A stretch of 64,000 nt of DNA from Bog-473 sp963728845 (GTDB lineage Bacteria; Actinomycetota; Acidimicrobiia; Acidimicrobiales; RAAP-2), in NCBI GenBank assembly GCA_963728845.1, contig CAVSLS010000032.1:1-64000 (forward strand), read 5' to 3'. Shown here in pieces: positions 8,882 to 17,848 of this stretch (positions are counted from its first letter, which is position 1; each line of letters begins with the position of its first letter). The notes beneath the pieces were generated by a model. The model was not told where the DNA came from and ran no database searches. It saw only the letters and a program-made list of their open reading frames with translations. The position numbers and the translations under genes are program-made.

Positions 8882-9946
8882 GTGAGTTCGCGGCGAGCCA
8901 CCGAAGCCGAAGTCGCGACGCTGGCGCGAGGAGGGGTGGGTCCTGCTCGACGGTCTCGTCGGCGCCGATGAGGTCGATGCCCTGGCCGAGGACCTCAGCC
9001 AGATTTTTCCGAGCGCCGAGGATCTCCACGCCGACCCCGAAGGCGTGACCGAACGGTGGCGGGGCCGCCCGAAGGAGCCCGAGGAGGTGTTCGTCTGGCC
9101 CGACGAGGGCCCGGGGTTCCGTCCCGCGCAACAACGGTGGGGCGCACTCTTTCCCTTCCCGGGCAGCGGCGCGCTCAACCGGATGGTCGTCCACCCCTCC
9201 ATCGTCGACTTCGCCGAGCGGGCGCTCGGCAGCACCGACATCCGGCTCTACCAAGCCCAGGCCAGTGCCAAGTACGCAGGCATCACCAACTACGAGCAGC
9301 CCATGCACATCGACCGCAACCATTCCTGGCTCCCGGCGGGGAGCGAAGCGCCCTGGTGGAACCTCGAGGGGTTCCTCTACCTCACGGACGTCACCGAGGA
9401 CGACAACCCGACCGCGTCTCGTCTCGGTGCGCGACACCAGCCACGTGGACAATCCGTACGGAGTCGTCATGCCCAACATGGACCCCGGCGTCTACGCCGC
9501 CGAGCGGCCCGCCCCGGGGATCCGAGGTTCGTACCTCGCCTACCGGTCCGACTGCTACCACCGCGGGTGCTCCCTTCGGATCCGGCTCCGGGTCCCGCAT
9601 CGTCGCCGCCATCGCCTTCAAGCAGGCCGGCATCGACTGGGTCGGATACGACACCCAGCAGAACCGTTCGATCAGCCTGGAGTGGACGGTCTTCGTCGAG
9701 GGCTCGACGCCGCGCGAGTTGGAGCTCTTCGGCTGGCCCCCGCCGGGGCACCCGGTCTGGACCGAGCGGCTGCTCGACCAGACCCAGCAGCGCTACGCCG
9801 CGCTCGACCTGGGCCCGTGGCGAGCGGCACTGGACGGTGAGCGGTCCGCCCCGCCAGATTCGACCGCTGGTCGAGCCCGACGCAGTTCGGTCTGGTGGTC
9901 CGGGGAGGCGATGTGCTCGACCCTGGTGTTGAGCTGTCCCAACTGA
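8882..9946 (+). CDS. Phytanoyl-CoA dioxygenase (PhyH)-like Fe(II)/2-oxoglutarate oxygenase, frameshifted
   Basis: About 350 residues when three frame breaks (near 8925, 9415 and 9575) are repaired. The iron ligands H-x-D are seen in PMHIDRNHSW, and a distal His in SDCYHRGC; GSRIVAAIAFKQ supplies the region expected to bind 2-oxoglutarate. The N-terminal WVLLDGLVGADEVDALAEDL is the usual PhyH entry. The start is a GTG at 8882. The substrate cannot be told; relatives hydroxylate acyl chains or secondary metabolites. It is followed by 208 bp without a gene, which contain a DosR-like box. Confidence 0.75.
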
Positions 9947-10026
9947 CATTGCGCCCGTTTTGGCGGAACCGTGACGGAATTCTGCGCCACCTCCCGCCTG
10001 TGAACCGGAATCTTGTGCACGGAAAG

Positions 10027-10040
10027 GGGACTTTCGTCCC
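10027..10040. promoter_or_regulatory. DosR/DevR-like box (near-canonical)
   Basis: GGGACTTTCGTCCC matches 13 of 14 positions of the core of the mycobacterial DosR consensus TTSGGGACTWWAGTCCCSAA (known). It lies 115 bp upstream of the GTG of the CHASE/GGDEF/EAL gene, in the only gene-free stretch of this neighbourhood. Confidence 0.55.
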
Positions 10041-10154
10041 TGTCTCCCCGTCGAATTCTGCCGAATTGATAAGGGTGGCAGAGGGGCGGATTCGGCGCGC
10101 GTCGAGACGGCAGAACGAGAGGCCAGCGACGCGGTCTCGCGGCGAAATAGGGGT

Positions 10155-13100
10155 GTGAGCCGGCGCGGTCGGAGCGTGTGGGTGGCGGTCATCGTGGCCG
10201 CGCTGGTCGGCACCGTGATGGTGAGCGCCGGGGCCTGGTACTGGCACCAGCGCAACACGGTCGACACCCGATCGCAGTTCCGTGCCAACGCCGACGAGAC
10301 GTCGTCGGACCTGTCCAACGTCCTCCTGCGGTACGGGGATCTGCTGGCCGGGTCCGCAGCGCTCCTTCACCAAGGAGTGGTGACCCACGCCCAGTTCGAC
10401 GCGTATCTCCAGTCGGTGGGCTTCGGCTCCACGCGCTTCCCGGGCTGCAGGGTGCCGGCATCGTGCTCTCGGTCACGAACGACCAGGTGCCGGGTCTCCT
10501 GAGCCTCATGCGGGCCAACGGGGTTGCCGTCAACTCGGTCAGCCCGCCCGGACAGCGCGCTCGGTATTGCCTCGTCAGCGACGCCGACTGGACGATCCTG
10601 CAGGTCTCCATCCCGCTGTACGGCTACGACCTGTGCACCGTTCCCGCCCTCTCGAAGGTGCTGGCTGCGGCCACGTCGACGGGCCGGCAACAGGTCCTCT
10701 CCGGACGAGCGCTCGACCCGGCATACAGCACCAAGGTCCTGCTGGTGCAGCCCGTCTACACGGGCACCCCGCGATCGGCGGCAGAGCGGGTCCACCAGTC
10801 CGCCGGATGGGTCATGGCGATGGTCGACGGCCCCGCCTTGCTGCGCTCGATTCCGCACCAGCCGGGAGTGCAATACGTCGTGTCCAGCGGGGCGATCGGC
10901 TCCGGCAGCCAGCAAGCGCTCCTGCGTTGGCCGAGCTCGATCCCCTCACAGGGGCCTTGGGGGGACAGCGAGACCATCCATGCCTTCAGCACGTGGAACG
11001 TTCGCTTCCGTGCCGGGCCCGGTCTCGCCCTCCCCGTCGGGAGCCTCGCCGGCCCGGTCGCATTCCTCGTCCTGGGACTGCTCGCCGTCGGGTTGTTGAT
11101 CGCGCTCCTCGTCGGGCTCTCGTTGGCTCGGGCGCGTGCGGTGCGGGAGGTCGAGAGGACCACGCGAACGCTCCGGGAGAGCGAGGAGAGCTTCCGCACC
11201 CTGGTCGCCAGCTCGAGCGACCTGATCGTGATCGTCGACGAGGATGCGAACCTGCGCTATGCCAACCCGGCCGGCGCACGGATGCTGGGGCTCGACCCGG
11301 ACGAAAACGTGGGTCACAGCATGCTGCAACTGATCCATCCCGACGACCTGGACGCGGCTGCGGCAGCGTTCCAGAGGGACATTGCCAGTCCCGGCATCTA
11401 CCCCTCTGCCGCGTACCGGTTCCGCACGCACGACAACGAGTGGCGCACGCTCGAGCTCACCGCGACGAATTGCCTCGACCATCCGGCGATCGACGGCATC
11501 GTCTTCAATGCCCGCGACGTCACCGGCCAGGTGAGGCTCGAGCGCGCCCAACGCACCCTCAGCGCCGTCATCCAGCTGGTCGTGCATTCGGCCGACGAGT
11601 CGACGCTGCTCGACAACGTCTGCCGGATGATCGTCGAGGTGGGCAGCTACCAGCTGGCCTGGGTCGGTTACGTCGAACACGACGACGCGCGCACGATCCG
11701 ACCGGTCGCGGTGACCGGGGCACCGGCAGACGCCCCGGACGTCCCGCTGAGCTGGGCGGACGACGAGCGGGGTCAGGGCCCGTCGGGAGCGGCGGTGCGG
11801 GAGCGACGGACCCAGGTGGTCAACGACTTGCGGCATTCGCCCTATTTCGCCCGCGTGCGCGGAGAAACGCATGCTGATGACCTCCGCTCCTGCTGTGCGC
11901 TTCCCTTGATCGTGGCCGACGAGGTCATCGGGGTCATCGGCATGTATGCGTCAGAGCCCGACGAGTTCGACTCGCCCGAAATCACCTTGATGGAAGAATT
12001 GGCCTCGGAGCTCGCCTTTGGCATTGAGCGCCTCCGCAATGCCGCCTCGCTGCACGCTGCCGAGGACCGCTTCCGGACCCTGGCGGACGCTGCCCCCATC
12101 GGGATCCTCGAAACCCCGCCAGGAGGCGGCGTGTACTACGCCAACCCACGCATTGCAGAGATCTGCGGCCGGGACGTCGAGGAGTTCCTGGGCGCGGGGT
12201 GGCAGGACGCAGTGCACCCGGAGGACAGGGACCAATTGCTCCGTCTCATCGACGCGGCGCGACCCCTCGGACAGCGGGTCGTCACCAGCTTCCGAATCCG
12301 GCGACCCGATGGAGAGATCCGCCACGTCCGGATGTCGGCCGCCCCGAAAGGCCCCGATGGAGAAGAGGGTTACGTCACGACGGTCGAGGACATCACAGAG
12401 GAGGTGGACGCCCAGCTCGAACTGACCCATCTGGCGTTCCACGACACCCTGACCGGCCTGCCGAACCGCGCCATGCTGCTGAATCGGCTGAAGCTGGAAT
12501 TGAGCGGTCACCGGGTCGGCAGGAAGATCGCGGTGCTCTTCCTGGACCTCGACAGGTTCAAGATCGTCAATGACAGCCTGGGCCACGAGACGGGGGACGC
12601 CGTCCTGAAGGAGGTCGGCAACCGGTTTCCACGCGCCATCCGTGCCGGTGAGACGGCGGCACGCTTCAGCGGCGACGAGTTCGTCTTCATCGTGCGCGAC
12701 ATCGAGTCCGTCGACGACGCGATCGGTGCGGCCAGGCGGCTGCTCGCGGTGCTCGAACAGCCGGTCCGCACCGGGAACCACGACCTCACCGTGACGGGGA
12801 GCATCGGCATCGTCATTCCCGGGCCGCGGGCCGAGCCCGAGATGGTGCTGCGGGACGCGGACACGGCGATGTACCAGGCGAAGAAGACGGGGCGGAACAC
12901 CTATGCGCTGTTCGACCAGGATCTGCACCGGCGCTCGGTCTTCCGGCTCACCATGGAGACCGAGCTCCGCCAGGCGCTGGCCTCGGGACAATTCGAGGTG
13001 CGCTACCAGCCGGCGGTGGACCCCGTGAGCGAACGGCCTGTCGGCGCCGAAGCCGTCATCCGCTGGCACCATCCGCGGCTCGGGCTCGTCTCACCGCTCG

Positions 13101-13744
13101 ACTTCATCCCCGTGGCGGAGGAGACCGGGTTGATCATCCCGATCGGACACTGGGTCTTCGATCAGGCCCTGTCCCAACTGGCCTCCTGGGATGCCGAGGC
13201 CGACGGGCCCCGCTTGGAGTCGTTGGCGGTCAACCTGTCGGCCCGGCAGCTCGACGATGCCGAGACCGTCGACATGGTGCGCCAGGCAGTCCAGAGCCAC
13301 GGCATTGCTCCGAGCCGCGTGACGGTCGAGATCACAGAATCGGCGGTCATGACCGACAGCACATCGACCCGGCGCTCACTCGAGAGCTTCCAGGACCTCG
13401 GCTTGCGCGTGGCGATCGACGACTTCGGGACCGGCTACTCCTCCCTCGCCTACCTGCACACGCTGCCAGTCACCACGTTGAAGGTCGACCGCTCCTTCAC
13501 CCAGCGACTCGGTACTGCTGACGACTCCCTGCCGATCGTCAAAGCCATCGTCGAGATGAGCCGTGTCCTGGGGTTGCGGGTCGTCGTCGAAGGGGTGAGC
13601 GATGCACAGCGGCGCGCGCTGGTGGCCGAACTGGGCGTCGACTCGGCACAGGGGTTCTACTGGGCTGCGCCGATGGTGGCCGGCGAGTTCGCCGAGTGGT
13701 GGCAGCGGACTGAACGGCAGGCGCGGGTCTTGACGTTCAGCTGA
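10155..13744 (+). CDS. CHASE-PAS-GAF-PAS-GGDEF-EAL cyclic-di-GMP signalling protein (one frameshift)
   Basis: About 1195 residues. In order: membrane helix (VAVIVAALVGTVMVSAG), extracytoplasmic CHASE domain (with FPGLQGAGIV across the frame break near 10445), second membrane helix at about residue 305, PAS (FRTLVASSSDLIVIVDED), GAF, PAS (FRTLADAAPIGILE), GGDEF and EAL. The cyclase motif is SGDEF instead of GGDEF, and the RxxD inhibitory site reads RAGE. The EAL motif is EAV (GAEAVIRW), but other phosphodiesterase residues are kept (VNLSARQL, ITESAVM, DDFGTGYSSL, KVDRSF, EGV). It may therefore be mainly a phosphodiesterase or a sensor, with altered cyclase activity (inference). A DosR-like box lies upstream. 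Confidence 0.9.
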
Positions 13745-13786
13745 GTCCTGTCGCGGGCGGGTCTAGGTTTTCTGGCCCGTGGCGGG

Positions 13787-15049
13787 TCAGGAGCGGAGTT
13801 CCGACGGGACCTGATAGCGGTCGGTGTACTCCCTGAACTCCTCGGCCAACTCCGGATAGGCCCAGCCGAAGTCGGCCGGGTCGTAGCGGTGCCTGCCGAA
13901 GGCATCCTTGGGCCGGTGCTCGAGGAAGGCACGCATGCGACGGGCGTGCAGATCGGTCACCTCGCCCCCGTACTGGGCGTAGAGCCGGCAGACCGCCTCG
14001 GTGGGGTCCGCCGTGAGGTCGTCGTAGTGGAGGTGCTGGCACCAGACCCCATCGGACTTCTCGTCGAACGCGATGGCCGAGTCGAGCGCGAAGTGGCACT
14101 TGCGTTTCCACTCGTCGGCGGTCGGACGGGGGTCGCTGCGGCGGGTGAGCGGACGTTGCCCGGCGTTGGCCAGGCTGGCCAGCGAGGTCACGACCGGGCC
14201 GGGGTCGCGGTGGGTCCAGATGATGCGGGCGTCGGGGTAGGCGGCGAGCAGGGCGTCGAGGTGCCACAGGTGGTAGGGCGTCTTGAGGACCCAGCGCTCG
14301 GTCGGTTGCCGGGACTGCAGGGTCTGGAGCGCCAACCGGTGCTGCGCGTAGGCCGGCGCCATGTCGCAACGCTCGAGCCAGCGCGCGTAGGTGGGGACGT
14401 GGGCCTGGGTCTCGAGGGCCAGCGAGCGGATGTCGTACATGAAGAGGGCCACGCATTCCTCGGGCATCGTGGCCCCGAAGGGGTGCATCGCCTTGAGCGG
14501 CGGGTTGAGCTTCATCAGGCCCTCAAGGTCCTTGGCCGCCTTCGCGATACGCGGATCCTCGTCGGCCCCTTCGAGTGTCGGCGGGGGGATGGGGTGGGAA
14601 GCCTCCCACTGCAGCAGCGGCCGCGCCACGGGGTCGAGCCCGAGCAGCATCGAGAGCAGGCTGGTGCCGGTGCGCGGCAGCCCGACGATGACCCACGGGC
14701 CCGCGATCCGCTCGTCGCGCACCTCGGGATGGGCCGTCGCCCAGTCGTGGAGTGCGATGCGGTTGGCCATCGAGCCGGCGAGCATCTTGGACACCAGGAT
14801 GCGCCCGAAGGTGCTCAGGTCGGCTTCGGCCTCGCAGGCCCCGAGGAACACCTCGAGCGGTTCGCGGAAGCTGTCGCTCCCCAGGCCGTCCGAGCCGGCT
14901 GATTTCACTGCGGTTGCGATGACCGACTCGGGCTTCAGTGAGGGAAGGGTCCGTCCGAACCGCTCGAATTGGGCGCCGACCCCGTTCAACGCCCGCAGCG
15001 GGAGAGCCCGCAGCTCCGAGTCCCGCCACGTGTAGGCGACGTCGGTCAA
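13787..15049 (-). CDS. Sulfotransferase family protein
   Basis: A protein of 420 residues. The 5'-PAPS-binding loop is WVIVGLPRTGTSLLSMLL, and the 3'-phosphate region is IIWTHRDPGPVVTSLASL. These are the two signatures of PAPS-dependent sulfotransferases (PF13469 type), which sulfate hydroxyl groups of lipids, sugars or small molecules. Its ATG overlaps the stop of the upstream dehydrogenase gene by four bases (ATGA), so the two are translationally coupled. The acceptor is unknown; an arylsulfatase 5.5 kb away removes sulfate, but no direct link is visible. Confidence 0.9.
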   Translation of the reverse strand: MTDVAYTWRDSELRALPLRALNGVGAQFERFGRTLPSLKPESVIATAVKSAGSDGLGSDSFREPLEVFLGACEAEADLSTFGRILVSKMLAGSMANRIALHDWATAHPEVRDERIAGPWVIVGLPRTGTSLLSMLLGLDPVARPLLQWEASHPIPPPTLEGADEDPRIAKAAKDLEGLMKLNPPLKAMHPFGATMPEECVALFMYDIRSLALETQAHVPTYARWLERCDMAPAYAQHRLALQTLQSRQPTERWVLKTPYHLWHLDALLAAYPDARIIWTHRDPGPVVTSLASLANAGQRPLTRRSDPRPTADEWKRKCHFALDSAIAFDEKSDGVWCQHLHYDDLTADPTEAVCRLYAQYGGEVTDLHARRMRAFLEHRPKDAFGRHRYDPADFGWAYPELAEEFREYTDRYQVPSELRS

Positions 15050-16081
15050 GCGGACACCTCGACGACGGTCCGGCCCAGGCTACGACGGTGCTCGTGCTCG
15101 TCGAGCGCGGCGCCCGCCTCCTCCATGGAGACCCGGCGGCCCACATAGGGGTGGATCAGCTCCTTGTCCACCAAGCGGAGGAGATCGGTGTGGATCTCGT
15201 CGGCCACGTCGCGGCCGAAGGGGTTGAAGCCGAAGCGGCGCATGCCGGGATCGACCGCCTCGGCCCAGGCCACCATGACGCACACGATGTCGATGTTGCC
15301 GATGCAGCCCATGCGCAGCGGGCGTCCGGTCATGCCGTTGGCGTCGTCGTCGGCGAAGCCGACGGCCAGGTAGCGCCCGCCCCTGGCCGTGCAGCGCCAC
15401 GAACGCTCGACGAATTCGCCCCCCGTGAGGTCGTAGACCACGTCGGCGCCGCGGTCCTCCGTGTCGCCCAGCACCACCTCGACGAAGTCCTCGGTGCGAT
15501 GGTCGACGACCAGGTCGGCGCCGAGCTCGGTGCACAGCGCCCCCTTCTCGGGCCCGCCGGCGACGGCGATCACCCGCGCCCCGGCAGCCTTGCCGAGCTG
15601 GATGCCGGCCGTGCCCAGCCCGCTCGCGCCGCGAGTGGACCACCAGTGTCTCGCCGGCGGCCAGGCGTCCGCGCCGGAAGAGCGCCAGGTGCGAGGTCTG
15701 GAAGGGGAGGATGAACGCGGCACCCTCGGCGTCGTCGAGCTGCTCGGGGGCCTCGAACACCGAAACGGCCGGGGCGATGGCGTACTCGGCGATGCCCCCC
15801 AGCGCCGTCTTGGTGATGGCGACCACCCGCTTGCCGAGCCACGACTCCGCGCCCTCGCCGGCGGCGTCGACCACACCGCAGACGTCCATGCCGAGAGTGA
15901 ACGGCGGCGGTGTCGGCACCGAGACCAGGTTCCCCCGGCAGCGGTCGATGTCGTTGAAGTTCAGCGAGGCCGCTGCCACCTCGACGCGGACCTCGCCGGC
16001 CTCGGGCTCCGGGCGGTCGATCTCGCGGACGGCGAGGACTTCGCCCGGCTGGCCATGAGCTGTGACCTGCAAGGCCTTCAT
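15046..16081 (-). CDS. Zinc-type alcohol dehydrogenase-like / NADPH:quinone oxidoreductase (MDR), frameshifted
   Basis: About 344 residues of the medium-chain dehydrogenase/reductase superfamily. The N-terminal catalytic fold starts MKALQVTAHGQPGEVL and includes FTLGMDVCGVVDAAGEG. The nucleotide-binding loop is GASGLGTAGIQLGKAAGARV, which follows the frame break near 15630. No catalytic zinc ligands are evident, as in quinone-reductase members. It is the first gene of a coupled pair with the sulfotransferase. Confidence 0.85.
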
Positions 16082-16154
16082 GCGCGGACCCCCGATGTCC
16101 GTACGACGCTGGGCGGTCAGTGTCCCACGCCGTCTGCGGGCATGCCACCCGCAG

Positions 16155-16903
16155 TCAGCGCGATCGAGCGATCGCCTCCGCCAGCACCGAGCCGGTGGTC
16201 CGGTTGTTCATGTAGGGCTGCGGGTCGTGGGCCCGGTGGCCGTTGTCGACGAGGCGGTCGACGACGCGGTCACCGAAGACGGTGGAGAGCCGCGGCTCCG
16301 CACAGGCGTGATCGCCGACGGCGGCGATGTTGACCCAGTGCTTGACCGATCCGGGCCAGAGCGGGCCGCCGTCCTCGTCGCGTTGGAGCATGGTCTTGAC
16401 GAGCATCGCCGACCCGAGCGGGGAGCCCAGTGTGACGAACGTGTCGATCTCCCACTCCGGGTGGGCCACCAACGCGTTGTAGGTGACGATGGTGCCCAGG
16501 GAGTGGGCGACCATGATGCGGGTGTCGGGCTGCACCGTCTCTGCCACCCGGCGCTGGACCCTCTGTCGCAGTTCCGGTTTGGTCATCAGGGTGCCGACCA
16601 GGTCCACCGTGCGCTCGAACGTCGCCTTCCCTGCGGCCTGCGACAGCGTGGCCAACACGTCGTCCCCGAGCGTCTCGTGGAGCATGTCGGCCACCCCGGC
16701 GCGCACCGCCTCGTCCGGTGCCGCCTCGGACTCGGGGTCGTGCCGGAAGAGATCGCCGTAGAAGGAGACGGACACGTGCTCGGGCTCGATGTCGGTGCCC
16801 GCGCTCCACAAGCCGTCGCGCAGGGCGGGGACCCAGCGGGCGTGGAGCTCGCGGGACCCCACATCTCGTTGAAGGCGCCGTGGACGAGGACGATGAGGGC
16901 CAT
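16155..16903 (-). CDS. Alpha/beta-hydrolase-like protein (frameshifted)
   Basis: About 248 residues. The start MALIVLVHGAFNEMWG at 16903 gives the oxyanion-type HG motif; after a break near 16850 the frame continues to the stop at 16155. The nucleophile elbow is G-x-S-x-G-like: MVAHSLGTIVTYNAL (H-S-L-G). DTFVTLGSPLG follows, as in bacterial lipase/PGAP1-like proteins. A conserved distal His is plausible in WVNIAAVGDHA. The substrate is not predictable. The gene lies only 14 bp after the SGNH gene's stop and probably belongs to the same transcript. Confidence 0.75.
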
Positions 16904-16917
16904 GCGACCGTGTGTCG

Positions 16918-17799
16918 CTAGGCCCGATGCATGGTCCGGTAGCGGGCGACCACGAGCTTGCCGATGAGCGTGTAGCCGGGGGTCTTGGCATGAATGTTGC
17001 CCTGTGCGCAGAACCAGGTCAGCGCGCAGACGCTGGCGACCGGAACCGGGATCTGTCCGTACGCCCTGGTGTTCACCGTCCGGTTGAGCGACGTATAGGC
17101 GCCCGTGGCCGCCGTCACGTCGACGAATCCGCCGGAGGACTCGGCGTACGCCTTGGCGAGGGTCGGGTTGATGAGCGACCTGAAGGCGGTCACCGACAGC
17201 TTGGCCAACGAGACCGTTGATGCTGCAGGCGGACGCGTGGGCCAGACGAAGCCGCCCAGGATCACGTCGGGGTAGGTCAGACCGATGATGGGGACGTTCG
17301 ATCCCGCCGCGCTGCGTAGGTCCGACGCCAGGGCAGTGACGTTGGTGCTGATGCCGCTCACCGTCGCGCCGACACAGCTGATGGGGTTGGCCTTGAGGGC
17401 GCACGCCGTCACGTCGTTGCCCCCGATGGAGACCGTGATGAGCCCGATGTGCCCGCGGTGGGCCGTGAGGAAGGCCTCGGCGGCCGCGATCTGCGTCGTC
17501 GTCGGATAGGTCGTCCCTCCGGCCGTGTGGGGCAGGACGGCGGGACACCCGATGGTCGTGAGGATGGACGTGGTGGTGGCACCCGCGCAGCCGAAGTTGA
17601 CCAGCTTCAGGTTCGTCTTCCTGGCCACGTACACCGTGTAGCCGGGTGTGGACCCGAGCCCGGGTTGGTAGCCGACGGAGTAGGAGTCCCCGAGCGACAC
17701 GTAGTAGGTAGGTGCCGGCGTGCGGGCCCCGACCACACCCGGGAGTAGGGCGGTCGCCAGCGCCGTGAGACAGAGGACGGTCAGCACCCGAGTGCGCAT
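16918..17799 (-). CDS. Secreted SGNH/GDSL-type lipase or esterase
   Basis: A protein of 293 residues with a signal peptide (VLTVLCLTALATALLPGVVGA). Block I GDSYSVGY gives the Ser nucleophile, block III GGND gives Gly/Asn, and the C-terminal NIHAKTPGY supplies the block V His. Five or six Cys (FGCAG, IGCPA, TACAL, ISCVG, VCALTWFCAQ) suggest disulfides, as in Streptomyces-type SGNH lipases. It lies 49 bp downstream of the PAS-GGDEF-EAL gene, on the same strand. Confidence 0.9.
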   Translation of the reverse strand: MRTRVLTVLCLTALATALLPGVVGARTPAPTYYVSLGDSYSVGYQPGLGSTPGYTVYVARKTNLKLVNFGCAGATTTSILTTIGCPAVLPHTAGGTTYPTTTQIAAAEAFLTAHRGHIGLITVSIGGNDVTACALKANPISCVGATVSGISTNVTALASDLRSAAGSNVPIIGLTYPDVILGGFVWPTRPPAASTVSLAKLSVTAFRSLINPTLAKAYAESSGGFVDVTAATGAYTSLNRTVNTRAYGQIPVPVASVCALTWFCAQGNIHAKTPGYTLIGKLVVARYRTMHRA

Positions 17800-17848
17800 G
17801 GCTCCATGTTGTCCCATCCGCACCCCCATTGTCGGGCGGCAGGGCCGC

